DNA from: a virus
Length of the DNA stretch: 26,724 bases
IMG/VR virus record: IMGVR_UViG_3300037166_000313
Coordinates: 1 to 26,724 of that record
Direction: 5' to 3' (one strand)
Shown here: one piece after another, positions 1 to 6,719 of the stretch
Position numbering within the stretch: position 1 is the first letter of the stretch
How the letters are laid out: the number at the start of each line of letters is the position of its first letter
The notes under the pieces: generated by a model
Database searches by the model: none
Told to the model about the DNA's origin: nothing
What the model saw: the letters and a program-made list of their open reading frames with translations, nothing else
Translations under genes and position numbers: made by a program

Positions 1-1
1 C

Positions 2-472
2 ACCGAAGCCCCCACCGCCAAATGCAACTGCCAGCACTGCAACGGCCGTATCGCTTTTGACCCTGAACAATTCACCGCCCAGGGCGCAACCGCCGCCGGC
101 TCGCTCGGCCCCACAGTCACCTGCCCGCACTGCGGCATGGACACCATTGTCTTTCTGCCTCACAGCGACGCGGGCCGGCCCACCGTTACAGTCGCCCCGC
201 CGCGCACCAACACTCGCCGGCGCATCGGCGTAATTCTGGCCAGTGTCCTTGGTCTCCTGCTGCTAACCAGCTTTATCGCTCTTCTGGCGCGCAACGAATC
301 CGTTCAACAGACAACCGCCCTCGCAGGAGGAAGTGTGATCGCCATGGTCCTCTTCGGCATCCTCTTTCTAATCGCCCTTTTGTGGCTGCTCTTTCCGGTT
401 TTCATGTACTTCGGCATGAACCGTCTGGAGAAACTCCTGGAGCAAATCGAGCGCAACACCCGCACCCCATAG
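2..472 (+). CDS. Zinc-ribbon, two-TM membrane protein (5' end outside window)
   Basis: The reading frame is open from the first full codon at the left edge, so the start lies outside the window; 156 residues are visible. The N-terminal visible part has two Cys pairs, CNCQHC around residues 8-13 and CPHC around residues 45-48, typical of a small zinc ribbon. A polar linker follows, then two hydrophobic stretches beginning RIGVILASVLGLLLL and VIAMVLFGILFLIALLWLLF, and a short charged tail (RLEKLLEQIERN). I see a zinc-ribbon head with two membrane helices, probably inner membrane with the ribbon in the cytoplasm. Similar 'CPHCxGxIEFD' ribbons are common in Verrucomicrobiota proteins of unknown role. 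It could be host or phage-borne; it ends 47 nt before the integrase start on the same strand. No function can be assigned. Confidence 0.75.
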   Translation, partial: TEAPTAKCNCQHCNGRIAFDPEQFTAQGATAAGSLGPTVTCPHCGMDTIVFLPHSDAGRPTVTVAPPRTNTRRRIGVILASVLGLLLLTSFIALLARNESVQQTTALAGGSVIAMVLFGILFLIALLWLLFPVFMYFGMNRLEKLLEQIERNTRTP

Positions 473-519
473 AACCCTTACCCCATGTAACCCCATCATT
501 CTCATACCGTCCCATCACC

Positions 520-1878
520 ATGAACACACCCACCGTCCCCCGCTTCGCAGTCACCTTCCCCAACGGCCGCCCCCAGGTCCGCCCTCTGCCATCTGCCATA
601 GACCATGTGCCATCGCCCCGCGATCGCCGTCCCGGCGAGGAAGTCCTCGTTGGCGCCGGCAAAGTCCAACTCTTCGGCCGCGCCCCCGGCCCTTGGACCA
701 TCGCCTGGTATGAAGCCGAATCCTCTCCCCGCCACCGCACCACGCGCGCCAGCCACAAAAAAGCCAAAGCCCTCTTCGAGCGGAAGATCAAAGAGTTGAG
801 CAACCGCGCCACCGGCCTCCGCGAACTCAGCCCCCAGGACGGCGCCACTCACCTGCAAGCCCTGGACAACCTCTCGCCCACCGGCCAATCACTCATCACC
901 GCCACCGCCGAACACGCCCGCCGCGAGAAGATCCTCAAGGACAAGCAAATCACCTTTGACGCCCTCGTCGGATTCTGGGATGAGAACCGCCCGCGCATTG
1001 CCACCGCCCAACCCCTGCCCCGCGTCGTAGATGAATACCTGGCCGATCGCCAAGGCCAGCTCAGCAAAGATCACCACGCCCACCGCACCCACCAGCTCAA
1101 CAAACTCGCTCACTGGTACACCGGCCCCATCCATCAACTCCAGCGCGTGGACGTGGACATCTGGCTGAAAAGCCTCGGAGTCGGCCCCATCACCCGCCGC
1201 GGCTACAAAGAAGCCGCCCGCGAGTTGGTCCGCTATGCCGAGGCCTGCGGCTACGTCGGCCCAAACAACCCGCTCCTCGCCCGCGCCAAAGCCGACCGCC
1301 AGGTTGTCCGGGAAATCAAGATCCTCACCATTGACCAGGTCACCGCCCTCCTCACCATCCGCCAGCACGACGAAGAACAAGGCCGCGCCCAAAAGAGCCT
1401 GGTCCCCTTCCTGGCCATCCAACTCTTCGCCGGCCTCCGCCACAGTGAAGCCGCCCGCCTCGACTGGCGCGACATCCATTTTGGCGAGCATTCCATCTAC
1501 GTCCCCAAAGCCATCGGCAAGGGAGGCAACGCCCGCGTCGCTCCCATCAGCGAAAACCTCGCCGCCTGGCTAAAGTCCTACGCGAGGCGCAGCGGCCCAG
1601 TTACCAGCCTCAGCCAGATCAGCGGCGCCCTCACCAAAGCCAAGCGCAACGCAAACATTCCAGCCGGCGATGGTGAGACGAAGAACATCCTCCGGCACAC
1701 CGCCATCAGCTACCGCATGGCCGCAATCCAAGACATCGCCAAAGTCGCCCTGCAATCCGGCAACAGCCCCGCGATAATCCGAAAGCACTACGGCCGCCCA
1801 ATGCCCCAGGAAGAAGGCAAGCGCCTCTTCACCATCTACCCGGCCGACACCAAGCAACCCCGCCTCCCCGGACTGTGA
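520..1878 (+). CDS. Tyrosine recombinase / phage integrase
   Basis: A 452-aa site-specific recombinase, expected to integrate and excise the phage. The N-terminal ~170 residues include an arm-binding-like region (W-x-I-A-W-Y near 59-64) and a SAM-like core-binding domain around 165-265. The catalytic domain shows Arg307 (FAGLRHSE), a lysine candidate around K330-K334 in the beta-hairpin, Arg392 (NILRHT) and the nucleophile Tyr424 (RKHYGR). Both canonical active-site histidines (of HxxR and of GH) appear as Asn, N389 and N415. I chose ATG 520; an upstream in-frame start at 382 would overlap the preceding gene by 91 nt. No Shine-Dalgarno sequence is seen. Codons 22-31 lie in a four-unit heptamer array. 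The stop is 8 nt before a palindromic repeat and 94 nt before the candidate core attachment site, which fits an int-attP arrangement. Confidence 0.93.
   Translation: MNTPTVPRFAVTFPNGRPQVRPLPSAIDHVPSPRDRRPGEEVLVGAGKVQLFGRAPGPWTIAWYEAESSPRHRTTRASHKKAKALFERKIKELSNRATGLRELSPQDGATHLQALDNLSPTGQSLITATAEHARREKILKDKQITFDALVGFWDENRPRIATAQPLPRVVDEYLADRQGQLSKDHHAHRTHQLNKLAHWYTGPIHQLQRVDVDIWLKSLGVGPITRRGYKEAARELVRYAEACGYVGPNNPLLARAKADRQVVREIKILTIDQVTALLTIRQHDEEQGRAQKSLVPFLAIQLFAGLRHSEAARLDWRDIHFGEHSIYVPKAIGKGGNARVAPISENLAAWLKSYARRSGPVTSLSQISGALTKAKRNANIPAGDGETKNILRHTAISYRMAAIQDIAKVALQSGNSPAIIRKHYGRPMPQEEGKRLFTIYPADTKQPRLPGL
585..612. repeat. Heptamer array A, inside integrase
   Basis: Four 7-bp units in register: TCTGCCA, TCTGCCA, TAGACCA, TGTGCCA. 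They encode part of a low-complexity N-terminal stretch of the integrase (LPSAIDHVP). Because 7 is not a multiple of 3, gain or loss of one unit would shift the frame. Confidence 0.8.
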
Positions 1879-1886
1879 CAACAAAA

Positions 1887-1902
1887 GTGACCCCGGGGTC
1901 AC
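1887..1902. repeat. 16-bp perfect palindrome, copy 1
   Basis: GTGACCCCGGGGTCAC, a perfect palindrome preceded by AAAA, 8 nt after the integrase stop. Identical copies lie at 2171-2186 and 23077-23092. It has no U-tract, so it is not a standard intrinsic terminator. It may be a REP-like element or an outer recombinase or regulator site. Confidence 0.85.
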
Positions 1903-1972
1903 AAACGCCCCCGCGATTCCTGTCACGATCCAGTCACGAATTCCAAGTGACCCCCTCCGGACCCGCAAAAAG

Positions 1973-2013
1973 ATGGTGCGCGATAGAGGGTTTAAACCTC
2001 TATCGCGCACCAT
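1973..2013. other. 41-bp inverted repeat, candidate recombination core
   Basis: Two perfect 17-bp arms (1973-1989 and 1997-2013, beginning ATGGTGCGCGAT) flank a 7-nt centre, GTTTAAA. Inverted arms around a 6-8 bp spacer is the usual design of a tyrosine-recombinase core, and 7 bp is the lambda overlap length. The right half (GTTTAAACC...CGCGCACCA) also resembles a tRNA T-arm plus acceptor end, the commonest integration target, but does not fold as a proper tRNA 3' half. The alternative is a bidirectional hairpin without a U-tract. Confidence 0.6.
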
Positions 2014-2170
2014 TTCCAAGACCCCAGAAAACGCACGGCAGGCCGTGTTCCACGTGGCATACTGCCCATTTGGCTATTATCCCCAAACGGCCTGCAAAGT
2101 GTCAACCGGTGACATGCGGTGCCACTTTCCAGTCACGTCCTGTCACGAACGCCCCGATCCGCCCGCCCGA

Positions 2171-2186
2171 GTGACCCCGGGGTCAC
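2171..2186. repeat. 16-bp perfect palindrome, copy 2
   Basis: GTGACCCCGGGGTCAC, preceded by GA and followed by TTTG. It lies in non-coding DNA on the far side of the candidate core site from copy 1, at a similar distance. Confidence 0.85.
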
Positions 2187-2402
2187 TTTGCCTGGCCAGA
2201 GAAAGATTACCGGTTGGAGGGGGTCTTTGCGATTAACCAAGGGGAAGTCTGCAGACGCCTGTAAGCCCCAGAAGCTTCAGGAGCTAACGGACCATGTCAG
2301 CACACGTCCGCCTGGGGAATCGCCCGCCAGAGAGCCTGCCAGCGCGCCGGGTGCCCCCTGGCGCGAATCAGGGGCAGAGGTTGCGCGCAAACCCTGCCCG
2401 CC
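2187..2402. other. Non-coding stretch downstream of the late operon
   Basis: About 216 bp between the right arm of the candidate attachment region and the stop of the last leftward gene. I see a weak GCCAG...CTGGC inverted repeat and no credible gene. A late-operon terminator would be expected here, but no hairpin plus U-tract is evident. Confidence 0.4.
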
Positions 2403-2606
2403 TCAATCCGCGCGTTGCGGGATATGGGCCGGCTTGCCCTGCTCCGCGATATAGGTTTCGGCAGCCGCGATAGCGAACATCAAACACTCTGCTGAACGGT
2501 GCAACGGTACATTCACGTTATCAGCCTCCATCGAGGGCTTCATCCGCCGATCGGCGTCGATCAGGGCCTGTTCGGCAACCCTCATCAATTTGAGCGCGGT
2601 CCTCAT
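2403..2606 (-). CDS. Small hypothetical protein, last gene of late operon
   Basis: A 67-aa acidic-to-neutral, probably all-helical protein (MRTALKLMRVAEQ...). It has no signal peptide, membrane segment or motif I recognise. ATG 2606 lies 3 nt after the stop of the DUF1353 gene, so it is the distal gene of the leftward operon and probably cotranscribed. The segment ALIDADRRM...AAAETYIAEQ suggests two helices. Function unknown; the small size and position downstream of the lysis-like genes are the only context. Confidence 0.6.
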   Translation of the reverse strand: MRTALKLMRVAEQALIDADRRMKPSMEADNVNVPLHRSAECLMFAIAAAETYIAEQGKPAHIPQRAD

Positions 2607-2609
2607 ACG

Positions 2610-2996
2610 CTAACCGGAGTGGGCTTGGTCCAGCGCCTTGCGATCTTCCGCAATCGCCGTCCACCCACCAACCCGCACCCCGTCATAAATCTCCAGGCAC
2701 GTCGCCTCCGGCACGCCCAGCGACCGCATGGCCTCTAGCAGGATGCCATCGCAGTAATCCTGTGGCAGGTACGTGTAGCGGTAGAGATAGTCGTGCAGCA
2801 CGGCCGCCAGCCAGTACTTGCCAAACGGTGGCAGCAGGGGCCACGTAGCGCGCGGCGTGCTCGCCCCGTCTGTGGTGGTGCCCGCCGGCGCCGTGATGAT
2901 CGTCCCGGCATTGGTCTGGTACCGCAGCGGCTCCGCCAGTGTGAAATTCTGGCCATCGCCGGTCCGCACCAGGAGACTCTCTTGGAGGAATTTCAT
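2610..2996 (-). CDS. DUF1353 family phage protein
   Basis: A 128-aa protein with the DUF1353 signature: TTDGASTPRATW (around residues 41-52), then AAVLHDYLYR around 65-74 with an invariant-looking His-Asp pair, DGILLEAMRSLGV around 83-95, and a C-terminal YDGVRVGGW. DUF1353 proteins are found in many tailed phages and their biochemical role is not established; the HD pair hints at a metal or hydrolase site, which is inference. The start is ATG 2996, which overlaps the stop of the upstream lipoprotein gene in ATGA. A longer frame upstream is a shadow of that gene. Confidence 0.85.
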   Translation of the reverse strand: MKFLQESLLVRTGDGQNFTLAEPLRYQTNAGTIITAPAGTTTDGASTPRATWPLLPPFGKYWLAAVLHDYLYRYTYLPQDYCDGILLEAMRSLGVPEATCLEIYDGVRVGGWTAIAEDRKALDQAHSG

Positions 2997-3325
2997 GGCG
3001 CCAGGTGTTGCCGGTAGTAGAAACTCATCAGCGCAAACGCCCCCATGCCATCGCTGGTGATAATGAAGGTGTTTGTGCCCGTCGGCGAGATCCACCGCGG
3101 CGACGTCATCGGCGGATTCAGCCGCGCGCCATAAAGCCGCACCAGGTTGGTGTAGCGCTCGCTGAACAGCGGCGTGACGACGCAGCCCCGGTCCGGCAGC
3201 ACCTGCAGCACGCCCGAGTTCGCCACCCCGCCATCGAGCGACGGCCCGGCTGGCCGAACGATGCGCGGGGATACTGTGCATCCCACCAGTATCAGGAGGC
3301 TAAGCGCAAAGAAGCTGAATCGCAT
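2993..3325 (-). CDS. Small lipoprotein, prophage-encoded
   Basis: A 110-aa protein with a clear signal peptidase II signal: MRF, a hydrophobic stretch, and lipobox LVGC (Cys16). The mature part (TVSPRIVRPAG...) is predicted extracytoplasmic and contains SPRWISPTGTNTFIITSDGMG near residues 75-95. ATG 3325 has one of the few good Shine-Dalgarno sequences in the operon (AAGGGG, about 6 nt upstream), inside the end of the preceding gene, with which it overlaps by 26 nt. It lies in the part of a phage late operon where lysis genes often sit, so an outer-membrane spanin role is possible, but the protein is not proline-rich like Rz1. Mature function unknown. Confidence 0.75.
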   Translation of the reverse strand: MRFSFFALSLLILVGCTVSPRIVRPAGPSLDGGVANSGVLQVLPDRGCVVTPLFSERYTNLVRLYGARLNPPMTSPRWISPTGTNTFIITSDGMGAFALMSFYYRQHLAP

Positions 3326-3497
3326 TCAAGTCCCCTTTCTCCAAGGCAGCCTTGATGGCATCCTTGAGCGCCTGCACCTGGGCCGCTTCTTTCGCCACGA
3401 CTTCCGCCGGCGTATTCAACTGCGCATCCTTTTGCAGCGCCAGCTTGCCCACGTCGTCTGCCACCTGCAGCGCTCCCGTTATTGCGTCCACGGCCAT
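3300..3497 (-). CDS. Small helical protein
   Basis: A 65-aa, Ala-rich, probably fully helical protein (MAVDAITGALQVADDVGKLAL...) with no signal peptide and no clear transmembrane segment. Heptad-like spacing in KEAAQVQALKDAIKAALEKG suggests a coiled coil. The start at 3497 is 3 nt after the stop of the upstream lipoprotein gene. The 3' end overlaps the next gene by 26 nt and carries that gene's Shine-Dalgarno sequence. Function unknown. A short coiled-coil peptide between two lipoproteins might be part of a lysis complex, but nothing in the sequence shows that. Confidence 0.65.
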   Translation of the reverse strand: MAVDAITGALQVADDVGKLALQKDAQLNTPAEVVAKEAAQVQALKDAIKAALEKGDLNAIQLLCA

Positions 3498-3500
3498 GAC

Positions 3501-4022
3501 CTACTGACCCGCCAAGCCGGTGACCAGGCCCTCAGAGACCGCCCGGGTGATTGCCAACGCGATTTGCCCGCCAACCATGGGCCCGTACTTCGCCAAAAGC
3601 TGCTGCTCCAAGGCGCTCACAGTACTGAGCAACGAGGTCACCTCAGTGTTGAGCACCGGGTTGGCGTTGCCGCCCAAGAGGCCAATCACCTGCGCTGTGG
3701 TATTCGTGTTGGCCCCGTTCAAGATGCCGTCCAATGCCACCGCCGCGTCTTTCAGGGCCGGAATCGAACCCGGCTCCTTAGCCACGACTACCGACACCGC
3801 CCCGGCCGTGATGCCCTGCAGGACGCCGCAGTCCAGTGTCAGATTGGCCTGGTTCACCGTGACGACCGTGTTGGTGACGGGCAAATAACCCGCGCCGGTG
3901 ACACTATTTGTCCCCCCAGGCGTCACGGTCGTGGTCTTGCTGGTCATGCAGCCGGTCAGGCATCCAGAAAGCAGCGCCGCGGCCAAGGTGGAGAGAAGGA
4001 GGAATTTCATTTTCATAATCAT
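3501..4022 (-). CDS. Lipoprotein with Ala/Val-rich helical domain
   Basis: A 173-aa protein with a lipoprotein signal: charged MIMKMK, hydrophobic core, lipobox LLSGC (Cys21), with a second GC at 25. A Thr/Asn-rich linker (SKTTTVTPGGTNS) follows. The rest is small-residue-rich and hydrophobic: LDCGVLQGITAGAVSVVVAKE, then TSLLSTVSALEQQLLAKYG and a C-terminal amphipathic stretch. Verrucomicrobial phages often carry a protein with this linker and a 'GAVSVVVAKEP...ALKDAAVALDGI' region, but I know of no assigned function. ATG 4022 was chosen; two further Met codons follow within five residues. No Shine-Dalgarno is seen. Confidence 0.75.
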   Translation of the reverse strand: MIMKMKFLLLSTLAAALLSGCLTGCMTSKTTTVTPGGTNSVTGAGYLPVTNTVVTVNQANLTLDCGVLQGITAGAVSVVVAKEPGSIPALKDAAVALDGILNGANTNTTAQVIGLLGGNANPVLNTEVTSLLSTVSALEQQLLAKYGPMVGGQIALAITRAVSEGLVTGLAGQ

Positions 4023-4115
4023 TGCATTTGTGATTTATGAAAGAGCGAGACCGTCAACGCGTGAGCTGGTACCCAACGCGCCAGCAACGCCCCCCGGGAA
4101 TTGGGCCGCAATTCG

Positions 4116-4286
4116 TCACGGCCAGGTCCGCAAATTCGTGGTGGACTCAATCGTGGTCTGCCAGCCCGGCCAGCCGGCTAGATTGGTGGCCACCATCGGG
4201 GGATTGTTCCAGGCCAGGTGTTCGCTGGCCGGAGCGACCGCCGCGGCCAAAATCAGGAATGCCACGCCGCGAGCTTTCGCGAGCAT
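4116..4286 (-). CDS. Small exported peptide, possibly truncated
   Basis: A 56-aa open frame that starts ATG 4286, 4 nt after the stop of the preceding leftward gene. The N-terminus is a plausible Sec signal (KARG, then VAFLILAAAVAPASE). The rest contains WNNPPMVATNL...ESTTNLRTW and stops directly at TGA. 'STNL..W' is the start of the beta-repeat motif typical of verrucomicrobial secreted proteins, and the fold should need more residues. An alternative frame after the stop continues (TNCGPIPGG), so a frameshift or truncation is possible. Confidence is moderate because of its size. Confidence 0.5.
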   Translation of the reverse strand: MLAKARGVAFLILAAAVAPASEHLAWNNPPMVATNLAGWPGWQTTIESTTNLRTWP

Positions 4287-4290
4287 AAGG

Positions 4291-4503
4291 TTACCGCGGC
4301 ACAGTCGGCTCTGCGGGCGAAGTAGGTTTCGGCGTGTTGGTCCCGTTCATCACCGCATTCCACACGCCGCGCAAACCGCCATGGGTTTGCCAGCCATACC
4401 AGCCGCGCTTGATGTAGGGCAGCAGCAGGAATCCACCAATGACGTAGGGCGTCCACTTGGACGGGATGAGTTTGGTGATCTCAGGATCAATTTGGGCGAT
4501 CAC
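4291..4503 (-). CDS. Small single-TM protein, holin-like
   Basis: A 70-aa protein with one hydrophobic segment (YVIGGFLLLPYIKRGW, around residues 22-37) followed by a Trp/Gly-rich and then Pro/Thr-rich tail. I chose GTG 4503, whose GTGA overlaps the TGA of the upstream gene; this matches the 1-4 nt overlaps used throughout the operon. A longer form from ATG 4533 is possible. Together with the 64-aa membrane peptide just upstream it forms a pair of small membrane proteins, a common holin/antiholin layout. The role is inferred from position and topology only. Confidence 0.6.
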   Translation of the reverse strand: MIAQIDPEITKLIPSKWTPYVIGGFLLLPYIKRGWYGWQTHGGLRGVWNAVMNGTNTPKPTSPAEPTVPR

Positions 4504-4694
4504 TGCTTGTCCCTCCGCGCCACCCGCCGCCATTGCCAAACCGTATAAGCGGCCGAAAGCAGGATGAGTCCGAACTCCGCCCATTCTTTGAGCGTCACGA
4601 TATTGATCGTCGCCAGCACCGCGCTATTCGGAATCACGACCTTAAGCGTGTCCGCCAGCGTGTCGTCAAAAACCTTTGCGGCCCGGTCCAGCAT
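4500..4694 (-). CDS. Small membrane protein, holin candidate
   Basis: A 64-aa protein. The N-terminal half is amphipathic and includes a moderately hydrophobic stretch (VVIPNSAVLATINIV). It is followed by the hydrophobic segment EFGLILLSAAYTVWQW (about residues 40-55) and a strongly basic C-terminus (RRVARRDKQ), consistent with a short holin with a cytoplasmic basic tail. The start is ATG 4694, 36 nt after the protease gene. It overlaps the next small membrane gene in GTGA. No endolysin gene is recognisable next to it, so the lysis role is unproven. Confidence 0.6.
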   Translation of the reverse strand: MLDRAAKVFDDTLADTLKVVIPNSAVLATINIVTLKEWAEFGLILLSAAYTVWQWRRVARRDKQ

Positions 4695-4730
4695 TCACCA
4701 GCCGGAATCCGTCAACGTCGCAGGCCCGCT

Positions 4731-5747
4731 CTACCTCAGTGCCGGCCAATTCGTCAGTGCCGCAAAACTCAACTGATAATCCGTCCCGGCAGAATTGTTG
4801 GTCGAGAGCTGGTGCATGGCCGCGTTGATCGTCGCGCTCTGCAGCGCGTAATCCGGTCCGGATATTCCCGTGGTATAGGCCGAGACCAAAACAAGCTGGT
4901 TGCCGACCAGCAATCGAATCGGCGTCGAGGAGTCCCCCGACCGCCCATAGCAATTGGCGAGTGGGTCCGCGCAGGAGGTCCAGTTAGTCCCGACGCCACT
5001 GGCCGCCGGCAGATCGCCGCGAAACTCCACGCCGAACATGCTGCCAAAAATCACCCCCACCCCAAACACCAGCGAGTCCTGGTTTGCGCCGATCCCCTGC
5101 ACCGTCTGGCCCGGGTCGAGCCAGTTCGTATAATTGATCGGCAGCAACGGCAGAAACCCCACCGACGCCGGCAAGTCCGCATCCAGAATCCCCACGGTCG
5201 TATCGCTGTTCGGCAGGTTCGTTATCTGCAAACTCCGGCGGATGTAAACCACTCCGTTGGTGTCCACGAACACCGTCGAAGAAATCCCCAGGAACAGATG
5301 CGACCAGGTGACGTGCGACGCGCAAAGGTAGTGGCGGGGCGAGATCATCGTGATATGCCACGTGCCATCGTCCGAGGCATTCGTAACGCAATCCCCCAAA
5401 CACGTCGCGCTCAGCCCCTGCACTCCGGCCAGCCAGCAATTCGTGCTCAGCTTCGCCTGGTAGCAGATCCCGTACTGGTCAAACCCACACGGCGGCCCTG
5501 GCTCCAGGAATTGCATCGCCGAGAGCGCATTGGTGAACCCCGAGGTCCGCGCGACGGCATTGGTGGATAGATGGTACGCCAGCGTCCGCGTCACATCCGG
5601 CAGCACCGCGTTCGTATTGATGCCATCAATCACCCTTCCAACCAGCGCCCCGGCAATGCTGAAGCTGTTCAAGACGGGATTGGTTTGCGCCTGCGCGATT
5701 CCAGCGCAGAGCAGGAAGACGGCTAGGATGGGGAGGCGGAGATTCAT
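4731..5747 (-). CDS. Secreted trypsin-like serine protease (S1-type)
   Basis: A 338-aa protein with a Sec signal (MNLRLPILAVFLLCAGIAQA, cleavage near 20). The triad can be read as His145 in LCASHVTW (cf. TAAHC), Asp189 or Asp191 in ILDADLPA, and Ser273 in GRSGDSSTPIRLL (cf. GDSGGP). The VGNQLVLVSAYTTG stretch matches the strand after the S1 serine. The canonical GDSG is GDSS here. Several Cys (C87, C95, C104, C116, C120, C142, C259, C266) could form disulfides, as expected outside the cytoplasm. The start is ATG 5747, overlapping the previous stop by 1 nt (TGATG). It lies among tail-fibre-like and lipoprotein genes of the late operon, so it is likely made late. It may process virion or surface proteins or attack host-surface proteins; the target is unknown. 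Confidence 0.8.
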   Translation of the reverse strand: MNLRLPILAVFLLCAGIAQAQTNPVLNSFSIAGALVGRVIDGINTNAVLPDVTRTLAYHLSTNAVARTSGFTNALSAMQFLEPGPPCGFDQYGICYQAKLSTNCWLAGVQGLSATCLGDCVTNASDDGTWHITMISPRHYLCASHVTWSHLFLGISSTVFVDTNGVVYIRRSLQITNLPNSDTTVGILDADLPASVGFLPLLPINYTNWLDPGQTVQGIGANQDSLVFGVGVIFGSMFGVEFRGDLPAASGVGTNWTSCADPLANCYGRSGDSSTPIRLLVGNQLVLVSAYTTGISGPDYALQSATINAAMHQLSTNNSAGTDYQLSFAALTNWPALR

Positions 5748-6706
5748 CAATTTGGGCTGTAGTAGAGGTTGGTTCCCGTCGAATCCACCCGCAAGTAGTA
5801 GCCGGCGTGGGGAGCGTTGGTGGTTTGTAGATTCGCAGGGCCGATGTTGATCAAACGAGCGAGCGGAACTGTGCCTGTTGCCAGCGCCGATGCGTTCAGG
5901 TTGGTCATGCTGGAGCCGTTGCCAACAGGAGCGCCGTGAATGTAATTTTGCCCCAATGAGCCGACGAACATTCCTTGATCCGAACTCACTATTAAATTGC
6001 CGTCGTCGTCTATATAAATCTCGCTCTCGACAGTAGCGTCGTCCACAACTTTAGACAGCATTAGACTTTCTGTAACGGTCGGGTCCACAAGTGTTACCCC
6101 GCTCTGCCCATTCGTAATCCCCGCTGCCGTCACCGCATTCGTCGGCATCCGTGCCCAATCCCCCAGGGAGCCAGGCAGGGCGGACGGCGGGATGTTGGTC
6201 GTGAAGAGCAGCGCGTTCATCCCGCTAATGGAGACCCCCAGCCCGGTTCCGGGAATGAGTGTCAATCCGCCTCCCATCGCCCAAATCGAGGCAAACCGCG
6301 CATCCGCCTGAGTCATCGAGTAAGCCGGAATCTGCGAGCCTGCCAGCACGTAAGCCGACGCCACGCAATTGCTCGCATAGATCAGCCCATTCGTTGCCGG
6401 GATCGTGAACCAGTTGGTCGTTGCCTGCCATACTCCCTGGAATTCCCCGCGGTATAGTCCCGCCAGCATGTTGGTGGCCGTCGCCAGCCCGTGCATGTCC
6501 GTCAAATAAACCCGACGGTCCAAAGTCGTCATACCCATCGGGCTGGTGGAGGGCACGTACAACGGATAAAGGTAGAGCTTCCGCACCGTCTGCGGTGTCT
6601 GCCCAAAATCGCTGTAAGAGAAACAGACCTGGTTGGACTGCGCGCGCGCTGCAGGGGCCAGCGCGCCAACAAAGCAAACCATCACCGTCAGGATTAATCG
6701 TTTCAT
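5747..6706 (-). CDS. Tail-fibre-like protein with Sec signal
   Basis: A 319-aa protein with an N-terminal signal peptide (MKRLILTVMVCFVGALAPAARA, cleavage near 22). The centre has the region MTNLNASALATGTVPLARL, the 'NASALxxGTVPxARL' pattern that recurs in phage tail fibres and other trimeric beta-structures, and the end (GYYLRVDSTGTNLYYSPN) also resembles a fibre C-terminus. A region rich in acidic residues (VESEIYIDDDGNLIV) lies before it. Fibres assembled in the cytoplasm do not need a Sec signal, so its presence is notable. No Shine-Dalgarno is seen before ATG 6706. It is followed with 1-nt overlap by the protease gene. It could be a released adhesin, a surface decoy or a true tail component. 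Confidence 0.7.
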   Translation of the reverse strand: MKRLILTVMVCFVGALAPAARAQSNQVCFSYSDFGQTPQTVRKLYLYPLYVPSTSPMGMTTLDRRVYLTDMHGLATATNMLAGLYRGEFQGVWQATTNWFTIPATNGLIYASNCVASAYVLAGSQIPAYSMTQADARFASIWAMGGGLTLIPGTGLGVSISGMNALLFTTNIPPSALPGSLGDWARMPTNAVTAAGITNGQSGVTLVDPTVTESLMLSKVVDDATVESEIYIDDDGNLIVSSDQGMFVGSLGQNYIHGAPVGNGSSMTNLNASALATGTVPLARLINIGPANLQTTNAPHAGYYLRVDSTGTNLYYSPN

Positions 6707-6719
6707 AAAAGAGGGATAA

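Larger units (their letters stand above)
1887..2186. other. Candidate attP (attachment site region)
   Basis: This non-coding stretch directly after the integrase has a near mirror-like layout around the 41-bp core palindrome at 1973-2013. On the left are the 16-bp palindrome (1887), TGTCACGA (1921), AGTCACGA (1932) and GTGACCCC (1947). On the right are TGTCA-ACCGG-TGACA (2100-2114), AGTCACGT (2131), TGTCACGA (2141) and the second 16-bp palindrome (2171). A core site with arm-type sites on both sides, next to int, is the classical form of a lambda-like attP. The motif positions are seen directly; the assignment is an inference. If correct, both arms are together, so the sequence would come from an unintegrated or excised form. 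Confidence 0.5.

Noticed and set aside
464-515. ACCCCAT repeats before the integrase
   Set aside because: Three copies at 464, 480 and 490 with spacing 16 and 10; not in 7-bp register and no known role.
1973-2013. tRNA gene fragment
   Set aside because: The right half resembles a T-arm and acceptor end, but the T-loop lacks the TTCRANY register and the acceptor strand is out of phase. The perfect mirror symmetry fits a recombinase core better.
3174-5570. Long + strand frames opposite the lipoprotein, membrane and protease genes
   Set aside because: His/Arg/Gln-rich composition typical of antisense shadows; the minus-strand genes have signal peptides, motifs and coupled starts.
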